64,000 nt of DNA from Fasciolopsis buskii (Eukaryota > Platyhelminthes > Trematoda > Plagiorchiida > Fasciolidae). Of this stretch, positions 14,431 through 27,655 are shown one piece after another. Where the stretch lies: positions 17,652 to 81,651 of the forward strand of contig LUCM01011118.1 in NCBI GenBank assembly GCA_008360955.1. Reading direction: 5' to 3'. Both the position numbers and the translations under genes were made by a program. The notes under the pieces were generated by a model. The model searched no databases. It was not told the DNA's origin and worked only from the letters and a program-made list of their open reading frames with translations. The first letter of the stretch is position 1, and each line of letters begins with the position of its first letter.

Positions 14431-15613
14431 AACATATATAAATATATATGTATATGACAACGAGTCCTAATCTGGATCGAAACATCACAATAAACATCAT
14501 AGTTCAGTGTACACCTTTTAACCTCTAACACATGTATATACGTAGCACTGGTTTGCTCGATGAGCTGAGTAATTTGATTGCAAACGTTTCATCTCCAATC
14601 GAGGTGACTTCCTAAGTGCTATGATATTGTGGCCACGTAGACTGTACAGCATTGCAAAAATAATCCCAACATTGCATCACGTGTGCGCAAATAAGTCCAT
14701 TCAAGATGGACCCTGTTCCAGACTTACGCAAACAAGATTTTAATTAGCAGATCAACAGGGGATTTCCGAAAAGCGAAATTCCTAAGGCCACCCAAAGCAT
14801 ATACAATAGATTCTCGAGAGCCTCGATCCAACTAAGCAAGTTACCCTTATCAGTTGAATGCGTTTGTGGTGAGCAAAGAACAACTACAAAAATACAAATT
14901 GATTATCCAAATAATATTTCGGTGACGTGCTTTTAGGAACCGATCCTGAACCACTAGACTTGCTCTCTTGAATACTGACCCATCAGTTGAACATTATGTA
15001 ACTGAGCTGGGTAACAAATTCTGTAGTTCGTGTTCATTGATGATGGTCATAGTAGGCCAGGGGTCGGATAGACCGTCGTTCGGGTGTATGGAAGATTGGC
15101 GATCGATTTCCAGCTCGCGTCATTCATTGAATTTTGAATGCCTGAAATATATCATCGAATTTTCTAGGTCATGTAATAAAATGTTCCACGTATCATTTGT
15201 AGATACAACGTAACCGTTGAAGTTTCGATCGGTGAAACCCTAGCAAGATGGAATAGCAAGCATCACGTTCAACATAATTTTGTTGCTGTTCGATACGATG
15301 TAGGCAATAGGACATCAAGCAAGCGAAAAATCACGTCAGCCGTTTCACTTAATGAATCAGGATCCGATAATCAAAACGATAACACGAAATACGAGAATTG
15401 GATGTCAGGGATGGGGTGACACACCACAGAACTGACGCCTCTTTTCTTCAAGAGTATTTTACTCCGTGCCTGACCACTCTGGAAATAAGAGTGTCGAATT
15501 TTTGTCAATTTCAGCTTAGCATTAAGCATAATTTAAGTTTTTTAGTAGTTACGATGAATACTAACCATAATAATACCACTAGTCAATGACAGAAAACAAT
15601 CTTATTTTCTTTC
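14431..15613. other. Unrecognised non-coding stretch
   Basis: Starts with a short TA-rich tract, then unremarkable sequence with short open frames only (81 codons at most). Nothing identified. Confidence 0.45.
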
Positions 15614-15788
15614 GGACCGGTGGTAGTCAAGCAGATAAGGTCATGGCATTCGGACTTGAGGGTTGCCAGTTCGAATCATTCTTCCGTCGGTTAATCTCCC
15701 AGTTCGTAGCCGTTTGTTGCCCGTGCTTGCCTTCCTGAAAATCATGTAACCGTTATTTCGTCACTAAAAAGGAGTAAAAGATAAATAA
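15614..15788 (+). mobile_element. tRNA-derived SINE, family R3, copy b
   Basis: A tRNA-like head with an A-box-like segment at about 15620-15640 (AGTCAAGCAGATAAGG) and a B-box-like CAGTTCGAATCATT at about 15667-15680. After a body it ends in GTTATTTCGTCACTAAAAAGG and an A-rich tail GGAGTAAAAGATAAATAA. The order head, body, GTTGTTTCAnTGATGAAGGA-like module, GTAAAAGATAAA tail is the same as in copy c. No clear target-site duplication was seen. Confidence 0.65.
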
Positions 15789-16204
15789 GCATTCCACCAA
15801 AAGCCATTTGTTTGCCTAGACTCATAAGCACCGAGATATATAACGAACAAAGGAAAATGGAGCTCACTGTCTTTGTGGCCCGAATTCAATTTCGTTGGAG
15901 AAAGGTGTATCTGATATCCACGTGACTTAAAGCTACTACCGCAACTTTGTAAATGAAAAATGTGCATCCCCTTTCGTGCTTTCAGTTTCCGGATGCACAA
16001 CAGAAATGACCAGATTAAAATCTAATTACTAACGTGGATCCCATTGTGGTATGCTTATCACTGTGGCATTGGATTACAGAATCTTGTGTACGTACAGAGA
16101 TACTGATTGAAAGGAATACATACTGAAACTTGTGTTGATATAAAGAAACAACCCTTCATTTGAAAGCCCTAGTTTTAATAGCCCCTTGAATTCTGCAGAA
16201 TAGA

Positions 16205-16236
16205 TGCGGAACAGCGGAACAGCGGAATAGCGGAAG
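16205..16236. repeat. 8-bp tandem repeat, four units
   Basis: Four consecutive units of AGCGGAAC, the last two with a single end change (AGCGGAAT, AGCGGAAG). Confidence 0.85.
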
Positions 16237-17851
16237 TGATGAGATACCATTCATGTGCGCACGAAATGCGACCAAGTAACTTGTGGTTGTGATTTTGATC
16301 CATTATAGGTTTCCTCACGCACGCATTCATCCGGTTATTAGGATGGCCCGAGGGAATAAAGCCGAGTGAAATCGGACTCCATCTGTACAAATTTCAGATA
16401 GGTATCTCACCTCGCTCGTGAACACACATCGGTAGTCGTCGCAGTTTGCCACAAAATAAGGCCATTCAGAAAGTTGGCCGTTTGCTTGGGACCTGATCAA
16501 ATGGACAGAAAAAGTGAAACACGGAGTGATTCATGAGAACTGCAAACCAGGACCGGTTCACTTCAATCCTAATCTACTTCGGAAGTAACCAAAAGCTTCT
16601 AATCGATGCCTGAAGGTGCATTCACGCCTGTCTTATGTGACAAAAAATACACATCATTCAGTCACTTCGCAACCCCACGCTCCTTTGCTTTAGCCTTTTC
16701 ATATCTAATTCCAAATCTGGTTTCGTATGATGATTCTCCTTCAAAAAAGCATGGTGTCAATTACTTCCAGGTTGAATCAGTTATATTCTCCTAAGGCGAT
16801 TAATATCAGCGCCTTTTTTCCAATTTTAACATCCCTTTACCACTGTTGCCTTGAGATCTTGATTTACAAGCCTTTTAACGAGGACATTCATGGAGAAACA
16901 CGAGTTGGCAAAATACTGTGATCCGGTGAGGCCTAGCCACAAAGTTTACCCGATGCTGTTTCCCGATGCAAGAGCAAAAGTTCTGTGATTTTTCATAGAG
17001 ATCAGACACAACTTCCCGTAATTTTCAATTGTTATTCACAGTCGAAAAAGTTCGCTTGTTTTCGTGGGACTGCTGGTAGCAGAGAAATGACACATTGATC
17101 TTGCCAGGTGAACGTTTTGGTGCAGAATTACAGGCGTTTATCAGCGAATCCATGATAGCAAAAACTCATGTCAAGTTAGCCTTGAGCAACACGAGTTCAA
17201 TCCTGAAAGTGGTCTGGAGAGAGATGTTGAATGAACTCGAATTAATAAGTGACAAGGGACTTTGTTAAGTTTGTATGAAAGCTTTCAAACCACAGGTTTT
17301 TTCACTAATGGGCGAAACTATTAAGGAAATTTAGGCGGCTACATCAGGTGTACAAAGTGTTCTATAATGCGCAACGTTTGAACCCTTTCGTAATGAAAGA
17401 ATGCTATTCAGCTGTCGGTTTTGGTGCACGTTTACCGTTTCCCCTCCAAATAAATAGGTAGTTTCAAACAACTGAAACTAAACACTATATCTTTCACTCC
17501 GTAATTACGCTTGATATGCGCACCCTGAAAAAGAAGCGAATTAAAACCTCAAATTAAACCTCAAGTGTATAGAGTTAGTGAAGCAGTAAAATGGCATCAT
17601 TTTTATCACACGACACCTTCACTGCACTCAGCACCCTCCTGCTGAGAGAGTCCACCGCAGAAGTTGAGAGCATCCGGCCCGCAAGATGCACTTTCAATGG
17701 TTCGTAAACTGTGTTCAACATACAACGCACCAAAGGAAGTGGATGCTTATAGCACTACCTTCAAGGACATACTCTTATTTTCAATCATCCATTGCAGACA
17801 GGTAATTCAGTTCCAGTCACTTAATATCGTCGAAATTACTTAGGGTGACAT

Positions 17852-17875
17852 TATATATATATATATATATATATA
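17852..17875. repeat. (TA)n microsatellite
   Basis: Twelve uninterrupted TA units. Confidence 0.95.
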
Positions 17876-19087
17876 CGTATATTACTAAGCAACCGGTCTA
17901 ATAATGCTGCAGCAAGGTCGAGCAGTCACCTGTGTAATTCAACTTGCTTGGTTATTTCTGGAGAATCGGTGCTATTCTACCATTCAGAATCATTTTGCTC
18001 AGCGATCACGGCTAACTTTCACCGGATATTCCCCGAATAATTGGATTGGTTGTTACGATTAGCAATTTACGCAGCTTGTGATTCCGGCCAGTTAGCAATT
18101 TCCATACAATTGGACTTCTGGTAAAGTCAGGCATGATTGTATGTAGATGAGACACGTAAATGTGTATGGAAAGGAAGGAAATGGGACGGACGAAGAGAAA
18201 AGTAAGCAAACCCGGTGAATGATTTTTGAAAATCAGTTATCTGGTCCGATGCAAATAATCATCAATCACCTCAGCTCCGCTTTATCAGGTCTCATGGTAG
18301 TTTGGACAAAACACGTTCTATTAACTAATTTGTGTTGAACTGAGCACGAGGAGGAGAGTGTAGTACAGTAACCCTTATGAGCTCCGTGGGAAGTGGTGGT
18401 AATGGGAAGCCCGTAAAACAGTTTGAAGCAGTCATATACGCTTGACTGTGCGCTACCGATTTGTTCGTTCAGTCACCTTTGATGCACTACACAATAGACT
18501 AGAGTTGGTGTTTTATGACAGCAGGATTAATTGTTTACACTGCCGCATTTCACGATTCGCTAGACAACAAAATACACACCCCCTATACCCCTATGTGTCT
18601 TCTGTTTCGTCGTCGGTCGCTAACACATTAATGCGTTGCGTTCCATCATTACCACTCCCTAATGTCCTCCTTAAACGGTCCAGATAAAATAACAGGGATG
18701 TTCTCCGGTCATATAATCACTCCGCCACGTATCGTTTTCTGCTTTCATTGCAGAGTAGATGTGCTAGCTTGTTGAGTATAAATCATGAGCACGGATGATT
18801 AAGCAATAGGTGCGGTAAAAGACCGACGGATACAAAACAGTATACGTTAGTTTTACAAGCTCTTGTCCGTGGCAGGGAGATGCGGGGACTAGTTGATAGC
18901 GCTGTTTGGCTTGGTGAATGATAAAAGCTGGCTTTTAATCAGGGATATCAGGCAGCCACCTGGCCGAGAAGGGGGCTGGTTGTAGCGGAGAGGATAATCA
19001 GATTCCAGTATGATTAGTGTTTATTCCAAATCCAGGCGGGTTGGTAACACTTTAATCTGCCGTATTGCTGACAGCAGCATCTGCTGT

Positions 19088-19108
19088 TCGTTGTTGTTGT
19101 TGTTGTTG
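19088..19108. repeat. (TTG)n microsatellite
   Basis: Six to seven TTG/GTT triplets, followed by related CGT-rich triplets. Confidence 0.85.
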
Positions 19109-19683
19109 CTGTCTTCGTCGTTTTCGTCGGTGCTGTTGCCTTTTCCGTTGCAATCACCCTCGGCTGCTAAAAGCTTGCACTTAATTCAGAATGATAAAAT
19201 AAAAGTAAAGTTAGCTTCGTTATCTGCGCACTCCGTCGCACTTACTACTGCATCGGTAGATACACTGTGCGAATATTTGTGTGTTATTCCCTCCGGAAAG
19301 GTGCTCAAATCACCAAGACTGGGAACTCATAATACTTGATTCGTGGAACATGTGACCCGATACAAAAGTTGAAAGCACATCAGAGGGTACAGGCCAGTCA
19401 CGGAAATGGTCCAAGTGGGGAGGCAGGCTAGCTAATCGGTAGTAGTTGTGTTTGACGGTGTGTGCTTTTGTGTTGGGGAATCAGAAGGCAAAACGTTGGT
19501 ATATGTGTAGGGGTGCCAATAGCCGTCAATACGACGTTGAAGCCGTCAACTTGTTTAGCAAACAACGGAATGCAGTCAGGCGTTATAAACAACTAGACTG
19601 CGCCTTATTATCCGAACAGATGAAGTGTAAACGGTCATACATGCCATAGGGACTAGGGGAAAAAGCGTCACTGAATAGTTCTC

Positions 19684-19728
19684 TTATATACATATATGTG
19701 CATATATATATATACGTATATACATATA
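19684..19728. repeat. TA-rich imperfect microsatellite
   Basis: Interrupted TA/CATA/GTATA repeats. Confidence 0.8.
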
Positions 19729-20229
19729 ATGTAAGCGGTATCTAGGTGAGTGGTCAAAACTCTCAAACAAGTTGTGCGGCTGGTTCTACTCAATGGGTGT
19801 ACAGCCCGAATAGATGTCATCACAGCTTCATTTTTACCCTCAGGATTTTGTATGAATCCTACTTGTTGAAGAGCCCACAGGAAATTTGCGGCTATGACTC
19901 ATTGACAACTCTATGTCGGTCGACCCTAGCGAAACTCAGCTTCGACGGAAGACTGCTGGTTGAGTGGATATCAAATGTGAGCAATATCCGGATGACACCT
20001 GTGTAAATTTTGAAGAATAAGGCGACCAAAACAACAATAATAACTAGTGTGACCACACTGGAATCACATGAGAATCATCAGGATCGTGAATGAAAGATAA
20101 GTGCATCTAGGAACAGCACGGCATATTGTCGGAAGCCTTCTTCTCAGCTGGACTTATCTTAAATCCACGCTACATATGAAGCAAATAAGATCCTATTGAT
20201 GAACTAACGAAACAAATCACATGTATGGC

Positions 20230-20335
20230 GTTGGTTGGGAAGCAGAGTACAGGGTATTCATACCTGGCGAGCAGCAGTAATTACGAAACCTATCACGTGT
20301 TTCCGTGGTGATATTTTGGATCCATCCGTTTGGGA
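20230..20335 (+). repeat. Dispersed repeat family R2, copy b
   Basis: GGGAAGCAGAGTACAGGGTA leads into ATTCATACCTGGCGAGCAGC and AATTACGAAACC, which align collinearly with the copies at 14.3 and 48.8 kb. This is the most diverged of the three. Function and class are unknown. Confidence 0.5.
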
Positions 20336-21046
20336 AATATACCACTGACAATAATACTAGCTTGATCTACTGAACTGACGCAGAGTAGCGGCGAGTAAAA
20401 AGTGTAAGTAAAAACCAGTGTTTGAGGTATGAAGACAATGGAATCGGGAATGTCCTTAATGAGCTGATGTTCCGGCTGACCATTTTCAAGGCAGATTTGT
20501 AAGCAGCTCGGCTTCGAAATAGTTATTCACGATGGCCGAAACGTCAGATTATTAGAACCACATTTCTGATTGCAGTGGATTGTCATATTTCGAAAAGTAG
20601 ATAACAAATCGTGTGTCGCAATGCTTTTTCCTAAATAGTATGCAAATGCCGACATAAAAACCATTTAGCTCTACGATCTTGGCCCCCCCGGTAACGTAAG
20701 GGAAGCACCAGTTCTTTGCTTTGACTGAAGGTCTCGGGACTAAATATACCTGTCAAGAGATTATAAAAATCATGAAACACAGTACTCCAGGTGAACAGGC
20801 AATGCTGCATTTTCTTAGGCTCATAAAAGCAGATTTTTAATGGACTTTAGTTTTTTCTTCTTTGTCTGAATCGATTTAGTTAGTATGAGTATCACAGTTC
20901 AACCGCATTTATGGATCCAGATGGCTGATTGAGATCCTCTAGTCCAATCCAGTGAAAAAAGAGCATGTTCGTTGTTCAAAGATATTCTAGTTGTCCGTAC
21001 AGATGTATTAAAGAAGCCCTGTGAGCCTTACCGTTACAGGTGCATG
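20336..21046. other. Unrecognised non-coding stretch
   Basis: No gene, no recognisable repeat. A short C-run lies near 20683-20689. Confidence 0.45.
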
Positions 21047-21226
21047 TAGACCGGCGGTTGCCAAACGGATAAGGTTCTGGCGTTTGGACGCGAAGGTCGC
21101 GGGTTCAAATCCTCCCGCCGTCAGCCAACCTCCCCCCTTGGCAGCCCTCTGTTGTCCGCGGCACCCTTGCTGAAAATTGATGTACATGGTTGTTTCAGTG
21201 ATGAAGGAAGTAAAAAAGATAAAACA
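21047..21226 (+). mobile_element. tRNA-derived SINE, family R3, copy c (best preserved)
   Basis: A tRNA-like head begins with CGGCGG, which can pair with CCGCCG at 21115-21120 as a six-base-pair acceptor-like stem. It has an A-box-like GCCAAACGGATAAGG (21060-21074) and a B box GGGTTCAAATCC (21101-21112). A body of about 50 bases is followed by GTTGTTTCAGTGATGAAGGA and the tail AGTAAAAAAGATAAAAC. The T arm is mispaired and the anticodon stem-loop irregular, so this is a retroposon and not a working tRNA gene. A chance minus-strand open frame (21008-21259) lies over it. Confidence 0.75.
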
Positions 21227-21309
21227 TAGGACTGCTAAGCAATTATTGTGAGTCGTCAATGCTGGTCAATATCCACGATAGGAGCGTAGAAGTCGCGTAC
21301 TTTCTGTTA

Positions 21310-21345
21310 CTCCAAACAAGCCGGATGAAACAGACGCAGAGTGAA
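21310..21345 (+). mobile_element. Short fragment of R1 monomer
   Basis: AACAAGCCGGATGAAACAGA followed by a GCAGAGTG segment matches the R1 arm text AACAAGCTGGATGAAACAGC...TACAGTG with a few changes. It is too short for more than a tentative call. Confidence 0.35.
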
Positions 21346-21444
21346 ATAATTATCCGTCGAAGGAGCTGACCACTGTTCAGTCAGAAATACGTGACCGACT
21401 GGTTTTATGCGGTTTATTGTTGATTTTCGCGAAACTGTTCCGAA

Positions 21445-21560
21445 GCAGCCAAGATGGCCGAATGAGCAGGGGATTTATTTTGTGATTCTCTGGTTCGCCC
21501 TCACATAGCACTCAGCCGGGAGATTGTTGGGCCGAGTCTGAAATCATGTAGAATGTCCAC
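21445..21560 (+). mobile_element. tRNA-like SINE head, family R4
   Basis: A-box-like GATGGCCGAATGAGCAGGGG (21453-21472) followed by B-box-like CTCTGGTTCGCCCTC (21488-21502). The GATGGCCGAGTGG-type start is typical of leucine/serine tRNA-derived heads. The 3' limit is uncertain and only one copy was seen in the window. Confidence 0.45.
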
Positions 21561-22511
21561 TATAGGTGGCTCTCCAAAAGTCGATAAAGCATGAGTTTAA
21601 TCTATGGCATCGCTCAACAGTTGAGTGCCAATCCTTCTTCACTCGTCTTTTTTGGCAGTTCATTCTCGCTGCTGCTACCAGGATGGAGAAACGAAACGAA
21701 AAAGAATACGGTAGAGTAATTCTCCTTAAAAATACTTTGGCCCTATATGACCAGTATCAGTCACACCAGTCGGTGAGATTTTCTCAGTGTCGTCGAGTGG
21801 CGAACTGAGGAAACCAAGAAAGCGACACGATTTATTTCATTTTGGTGTACCGAAATATATAAACTCTTACGCATACACATGTTACACTACAGTCAAAGGT
21901 GATAATAAAAGGAAACAGTTGCACTTGTCACCTGGTGAAAAGAATGAAAAACACTATGAAGAAAAACTTGTCAAGTTAATGATTTAAGCATTTAAGATAG
22001 GTGACTGAGGAAGTCGGCTGACACACGGTCACGGTTGGTCAGGATGCTTGCGAAATAAAGGATGATGGGCATACGAGTTCTGAAGGGCATGAAACGAAAA
22101 GCCTGTCGTGCAGGAACAGAAGGATGGCACTTTGAGCCACTACCGTGCAGAGGATGAGTGGGGTCTAAAAAGATCATGATGATAACAATGAGTACCTATA
22201 TTGCCCTTTACCTCGGAAGAGTACAATTAATATCAATTTTGGTACTCCTCATCTTAAGACGCACTTTTCATATCGTGCCCAGCGTTTTAGTTCTTTCAAA
22301 TCGTGGCCTGCACTAATAATGCTCATGACAAAAATAATTTCTTTACGACATGATATAAGCATAGGTGTAGTTGAAAGGGGCGTGTTGCACAGACACCAGG
22401 GCCTACTGGACCCGGGGAAAGAAACTACCAAAACGTAAACACGAAGTTTGGAATGTATTAGCAGTAGATTAGATGTTTTCATTAAGCTACCCACTGTGAT
22501 ACCAACAACCA
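21561..22511. other. Unrecognised non-coding stretch
   Basis: Short open frames only (96 codons at most, overlapping the edge of the R1 element). Nothing identified. Confidence 0.4.
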
Positions 22512-23005
22512 ACCCGTCGTTAGGAAACCATAGGAGCACTGTACAGCTGTTTCATCCAGCTTGTTAGGAATCATCACCAGTGCATATCCACCGCGGACCC
22601 GGGACGAACGATTTTGAGTCGAACGCCTTAGCCATGACGCTATCGAGCAGGCTCTGTAGATCATGTTCAAAGCCTTCGTCGTACTTAGGTTACCTGCAGT
22701 GAAGTCATCTATCAGTAGAGGTCGATTGCTCTGCGCTAGCGGCCCTTGGCTGTGCAAATCAGTGACGGAAAAGTGACGCATCATCATGTAGTGAAATTTA
22801 GAAAAGTGCTTATTGCCTGTTAGGTGCACTGATGGCTAAGCCGTTCAGTTCAAAATCTTTTGTCTCGGGTTCACGTTCCAATTCGGGCTCTGTGGATATA
22901 CACTGCTGAGGACTCCTAATAAGGATGAAGCAAGAGTACAATGCTTCCATGGTTTCCTAATGATGACTTGAGCGTTCATTTCATACAGTAAGTAATTTCA
23001 CGAAA
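22512..23005 (-). mobile_element. R1 head-to-head SINE dimer, copy 1 (old)
   Basis: Orientation is given by the asymmetric centre and is the same as the 49 kb copy. The left monomer reads on the minus strand (about 22520-22656) with GCACTGTACAGCTGTTTCAT near 22536 as its outer part. The centre (about 22657-22800) contains GGTTACCTGCAGTGAAGTCA and GCAAATCAGTGACGG, both also present in the 34 and 49 kb copies. The right monomer reads on the plus strand (about 22825-22960) with a B-box-like GGGTTCACGTTCC at 22868-22880. The left arm lacks about 20 bases around the tRNA head and the right arm has lost most of its A box. Many point changes mark it as much older than the other two copies. Confidence 0.75.
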
Positions 23006-26000
23006 GGTTGTAACCGTACAGAACTACATATTGTTCCGATGTATCAGGTGTGATAACAGATCATGCAGAGACGGACTGTCATCTACTACCAAGGTGACGG
23101 GCAAATCTGAAATTCGAATTTCATGCGGGTGATTGATGCACACAATCCAGGATTTATTTGAGTCCCAATTTAAAATGCGAGTTCTACTAACGAAGTTGGT
23201 ACTTCCATCTGAATCTCGGTGCATCCTCATTCCATTTCCAGCCATCTATGTCTGCTGGCTTCCGTGAAACCGGTTTCGCTGCTTACGGGACTAACTTCTG
23301 ATTTTAATTCGGAGTACAACAGTTTTGGTGTTTATGATATGCAAATTTGCTAGGTAAATGACCTAAAACCTATACTGCTGACCGTACATCCTCAATCACA
23401 GCACGTTCGGGGTGATGTTCTGCTACTGCAGATATACACGCGGTGAACTTGTTGAGAGAGAAGTACGAACCAGGATTATTTTTCAGCAAGCCACACACTT
23501 CCTTTACGGAAAGGATTGGACTGTGCACTCAAAAATCCCGTGGATGGTCACATTTATAGCGCTAATGAAAAAGTGCTTGGAGGTGCGAACAATTTTAGGA
23601 CTATCAACGTTGGCACGACAACTACGGTACATTTTTGTGGTCTTATTGAATCATCTGTTACCTTGTTGTTTCTTTGCAATCAGGTTGCTTCAAAATTACT
23701 TGGCCGACGTGAGGTACTGGATACTGAATCCGCGTATCCGGTACCCGTGTCAACAGCCAAGGCAATTACGGTAATATCACATTGATTCCGTCGATCTACA
23801 AGCTGGGGGCAAAATCCATGTGACACAGTCAATTGCCAGTGGTGAGTAGAGATAATCAGAAGGCTATTCAACCAATGATTACTGACCATAGCAAAAAGGT
23901 ATGCAAAACTGTTATGGCTGGTAGACGCGATTCTATTTCCAGTCTGACTTGGGAGTTCTTGATGCTGCTTTAGGTAACGGACAATCGGTGATTGGCGATA
24001 GACTTTCTTTTTATTACATTGTACACTTTGTATTATTTTGTTTACTTGTTTCAGAGTTGTATTCGTAACTATACATTTCAATTCGTACTTAATTAGTGGA
24101 TTCAGATGATTGATTACCATAGCGCAGTTCGATAAACATAGCTAGTCATCTGTAGTTCAGACACTAGCTTCGGTGACTGTCGGCCAGTACAGAAAGTGGA
24201 GTACGCCTTCTTCGTCGTAGTCTCTGTTCGTTAGACTGACGCGGTATTGAGCAAAGAGACTACAAAGTGCGATAGGATATCAGTCACAAGCACTGCGCAA
24301 GGCAGCACTCCAAATAAGTGCTTGACATTCCTAGCATGACTGGGGATTTCTCACTCCACGAGGGTGGCTGACAATCAATGGTACTTTTAGACTGACTGAA
24401 TAGCTTAAAAGTATATCTGAATCTGGTTAGATTCAAATACCCTAAAATGATGAACCGTAATCTGTTTCGGGCAGCCATTACTTGAAAAAATATTCTGATC
24501 GCCAACAGATGGCACCATGAACCAAACAGATCCAAAGGAAAATACTAGATTTTAGTTGCACTACTGAAAGTACTATCGAAAGTTGAATCTCAACTAATCA
24601 TCAATTAACCCTGATGCCTGGATCTTACTGGGCATGTGATTAAGGTACATTTCTCCCAATTTAGCCGCGGCTTATTCGTACCGAACACCCTTTGAGCAAC
24701 GTGTGAATTGCAATGTGATCTCCATCTTGGCGAATTGTTATTCGAACTATGAGCTAAAGCTTTCAGAGGTGAAAACTATTTTCGGGTCCACTGGAACTTG
24801 AGTAACACCTGATTCTCTCATATTAAAGCGTTATGCGATAAGGGAAATCGAAGCTGCTCGACAAAGCATTCATAATCGCGGCAGCCACGGTGCACAGGAG
24901 ATACAAGACCTCAGTGTCCTGGAATAATGAAGAACGTCGCAAATTCGAACCATCCACGATTGAGGTAGCCGTGAGATGAAAAAGTGAGAAACTTGTTAAT
25001 CTGAGAGCCACCTTTAACGGGACCGGATCACAGTCCCTTTTTCGGATTGATCCCATACAGCGCGTTCAGAACCACTCTAGTCTAGGTATCGATGAAACTA
25101 CGGTAAAGTAGTTATTGTCAAGATTGAATGTTTTTAACTAAATTTTTGATTTGAACCGAGTGTGCAGTTTAAAGATCGATATGTCTAAACTTATGTGCAC
25201 CTAGTTCTACAACGTCAGCAAAGGCTCAGGACTCCAAGATGAATTTAGCACAACTCTCTAGGCGTGAAAATCAAAATATCCTTGATAAATTTTAGAAAGA
25301 ATATAGGAGTTACTGGAGCCACAACATGTATAGGATCAGGAGTCATACTCAGTCGGCTAGGCAATCTGCCTAGAAATATCACCAAGTCTGTTAGATGTAG
25401 AAGGAGAAGGGCGAAATCAGTTTTGTCGAGCAGTAATTGGCTTGATGCCGCATCAATCTGAAAGACGAAAAAACACTGGATGAACTTGACCAACGGAATT
25501 GAATATCCCGTATTGTGTTGACCGCGAAGAAATCAATAACTCTTAGCATCTCTAGTAACAATAACAGTAGCGAAGTGGAATTTCAGTTTCCTAGAACTTG
25601 TTCAAATGCCCATTTCGGAGCACAGTCTTAAGGTTGTCCTCCGCTTTGTCCACCTGATGGAAGGACGCAGGACAATGGGCAGAAAATGTCCCAACTAGAC
25701 ATGGCATTTTTGTCCGATAATGTTCCTTACCATTATGGTTTTAACAGTTGTGATATTAATGCTGGTACTTCAGTAAACAGTCTAATGGTGTTGTTCTTGC
25801 GACGTACTGTTAGCGCCCAGCTTAACCTTACCGAAGACATTTATACACAAACGTGGGGAATTGTACCGGTTTCACTACTGGGCCACTTTCACTGTCCCAT
25901 TTGCCTCCAAACCAGAAAATAGTTCACTGTGGAACGCCATGGGGGGAGTACCCACGTAATACCAAAATGAACATGGTACATTTATTTTGGGACAAAATTA

Positions 26001-27655
26001 AACATAAAGGGATTACTGAATCTCTTCAACTAAGCGAATGACATCACATCGCAGGTCAAAGAACAAAACCGACTCACCATGTAGACCTAAGTTGGGGAAG
26101 ATGTAACTCTCAGCCTACCAGTAAGCCCAAAGTCTATGCAGATCACACTGCATGCACCCTTCTAACTGTTCTGCGGAAGACCAGTGCTTTGTCAGGTAAT
26201 TTATGGCTCAAGCAAAAGTAATTTATTTCGAGAACGAAATCAGCGAAGAACTGGAGTCCATGAAACTAGAGTTGTTCAGAAAAATATGACAAAGAATCCT
26301 ACATTGACCACTGCCAGACAAGTGGCTACACTTACAATTATTCCACAGAGATGACTCACAGCCCGAACTGTTAAAAAGATGGTTGGGAAAGGCGGTTGGT
26401 TACGCGCCCCTAACAACCCGTAAGTGGGAAAGTCTACTGGCCAACCGAGGAGCTCCTTGATTCCTAACTACCAGTTTCCTTCCCTTGCCTCATCCACCAT
26501 TGCAGTCTAGGTGACCAAAGGGTCTCTCAAAATGTATAGAAGGCCGCTCATCAAGTATAGAAGGAGGATAGCGGAAGCTACGGTTATTCGGATTCACAGA
26601 TCTTTGCTTTATTCCTAGAAGCTCTCCGCTGGGTCACTTCAGCTGGCTTGGCCTAGGAAGGACGACGCCTTACAAACAGGATTCAGTGCATTGCAAAACC
26701 GGAGTGCGTGAGCCAGAGCGGTCGAATACCACTGGACGTGACTTCGCACAGTCCAATCGAATTCAATTTCTCTGACTGGATTACGAAAACAACAGGACTG
26801 TTTCTGGTTCTAGATCTCGTTCTGCTAAAAATGTCTCTAAAAATAGTTTTCCTGTCTGCACTATTCACCACATTTCCGTTCAACAAATTTCGATGGGGAC
26901 TATTATAGTTTGAGTGATAGGATAGGTGATAACAATCCCTGACATATTGATCATTCACGGAAAAATGACCCCATTGCGCAACTAATGTTTGAAATTCCCG
27001 GTATGAGAAAATCACGTGAATTTTTGAGCGGCAAACTAAACTAGAGTGGTAAAAACTCCCCACCTAAGAATTTGAACTCAAACGCGGAAACTATCGACAT
27101 TATTGAAACTATCAAACCATAAGAGACCATGTGGTCCAAAAGCGAAACCTAATCATTTTTCATCCAAAAACAGCAGAATAAGCTCCATAGACCGCTGTCT
27201 TTCCTATTTTGTTGCATGTAGTTATAGGACGAATAAATATAGATGAATATGGACGGGGCGTAAGCTCCTATAGGCGGGGCAAAGGAATATTTTAGTTGTC
27301 CACATAGTGTTCTGTTTTTTCTCCTTCCTTGTGAGTCTGCTCTCTGTCCATTTCGCACATTCAGTCTCCCTATAGCAACGTGTAACAATGCATGAAAGAT
27401 AATGGTCAGTGGGGATTGTTTTATCGTTTAACAATGAATTACGTTCAGCTTATAGATCACGCTAGTTTCCCATCCATTTCATGTACATATGAAGACGTTT
27501 CGAGTTAAGTACAAATCAGGCTCGAAAAATTGACATAAGTTAGAAATTTGTTCATCCCGAATGAAATGAAAATTCAAGAGTCACTTCATGTAGTTGTTAG
27601 CTCCCATATAGGTCAAATCGGATTCACGATCAACGAATTTGTAAAACAGTCTAAT
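23006..27655. other. Unrecognised non-coding stretch
   Basis: The longest open frame is 146 codons (23680-24120, minus). It overlaps plus-strand frames of 120 and 89 codons and carries no motif. A string reading Tyr-Ala-Asp-His-Thr at 26134-26148 recalls the reverse transcriptase YADDT motif but has no supporting context. No gene claimed. Confidence 0.4.

Larger units (their letters stand above)
15789..20229. other. Unrecognised stretch with simple repeats
   Basis: Contains an 8-mer tandem repeat (16205-16236), a (TA)n tract (17852-17875), a (TTG)n tract (19088-19108) and a TA-rich tract (19684-19728). Open frames are at most 109 codons; that longest one (19010-19339) owes its serine/leucine run to the TTG repeat. 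No gene recognised. Confidence 0.45.

Noticed and set aside
21047..21120. Functional tRNA gene
   Set aside because: The acceptor-like stem pairs, but the T stem is mismatched and the anticodon arm irregular. An R3 body and A-rich tail follow, so it is a SINE head.
26134..26148. YADHT string resembling the reverse transcriptase YADDT box
   Set aside because: The second Asp is missing, stops lie close by, and no other reverse transcriptase motif is visible around it.
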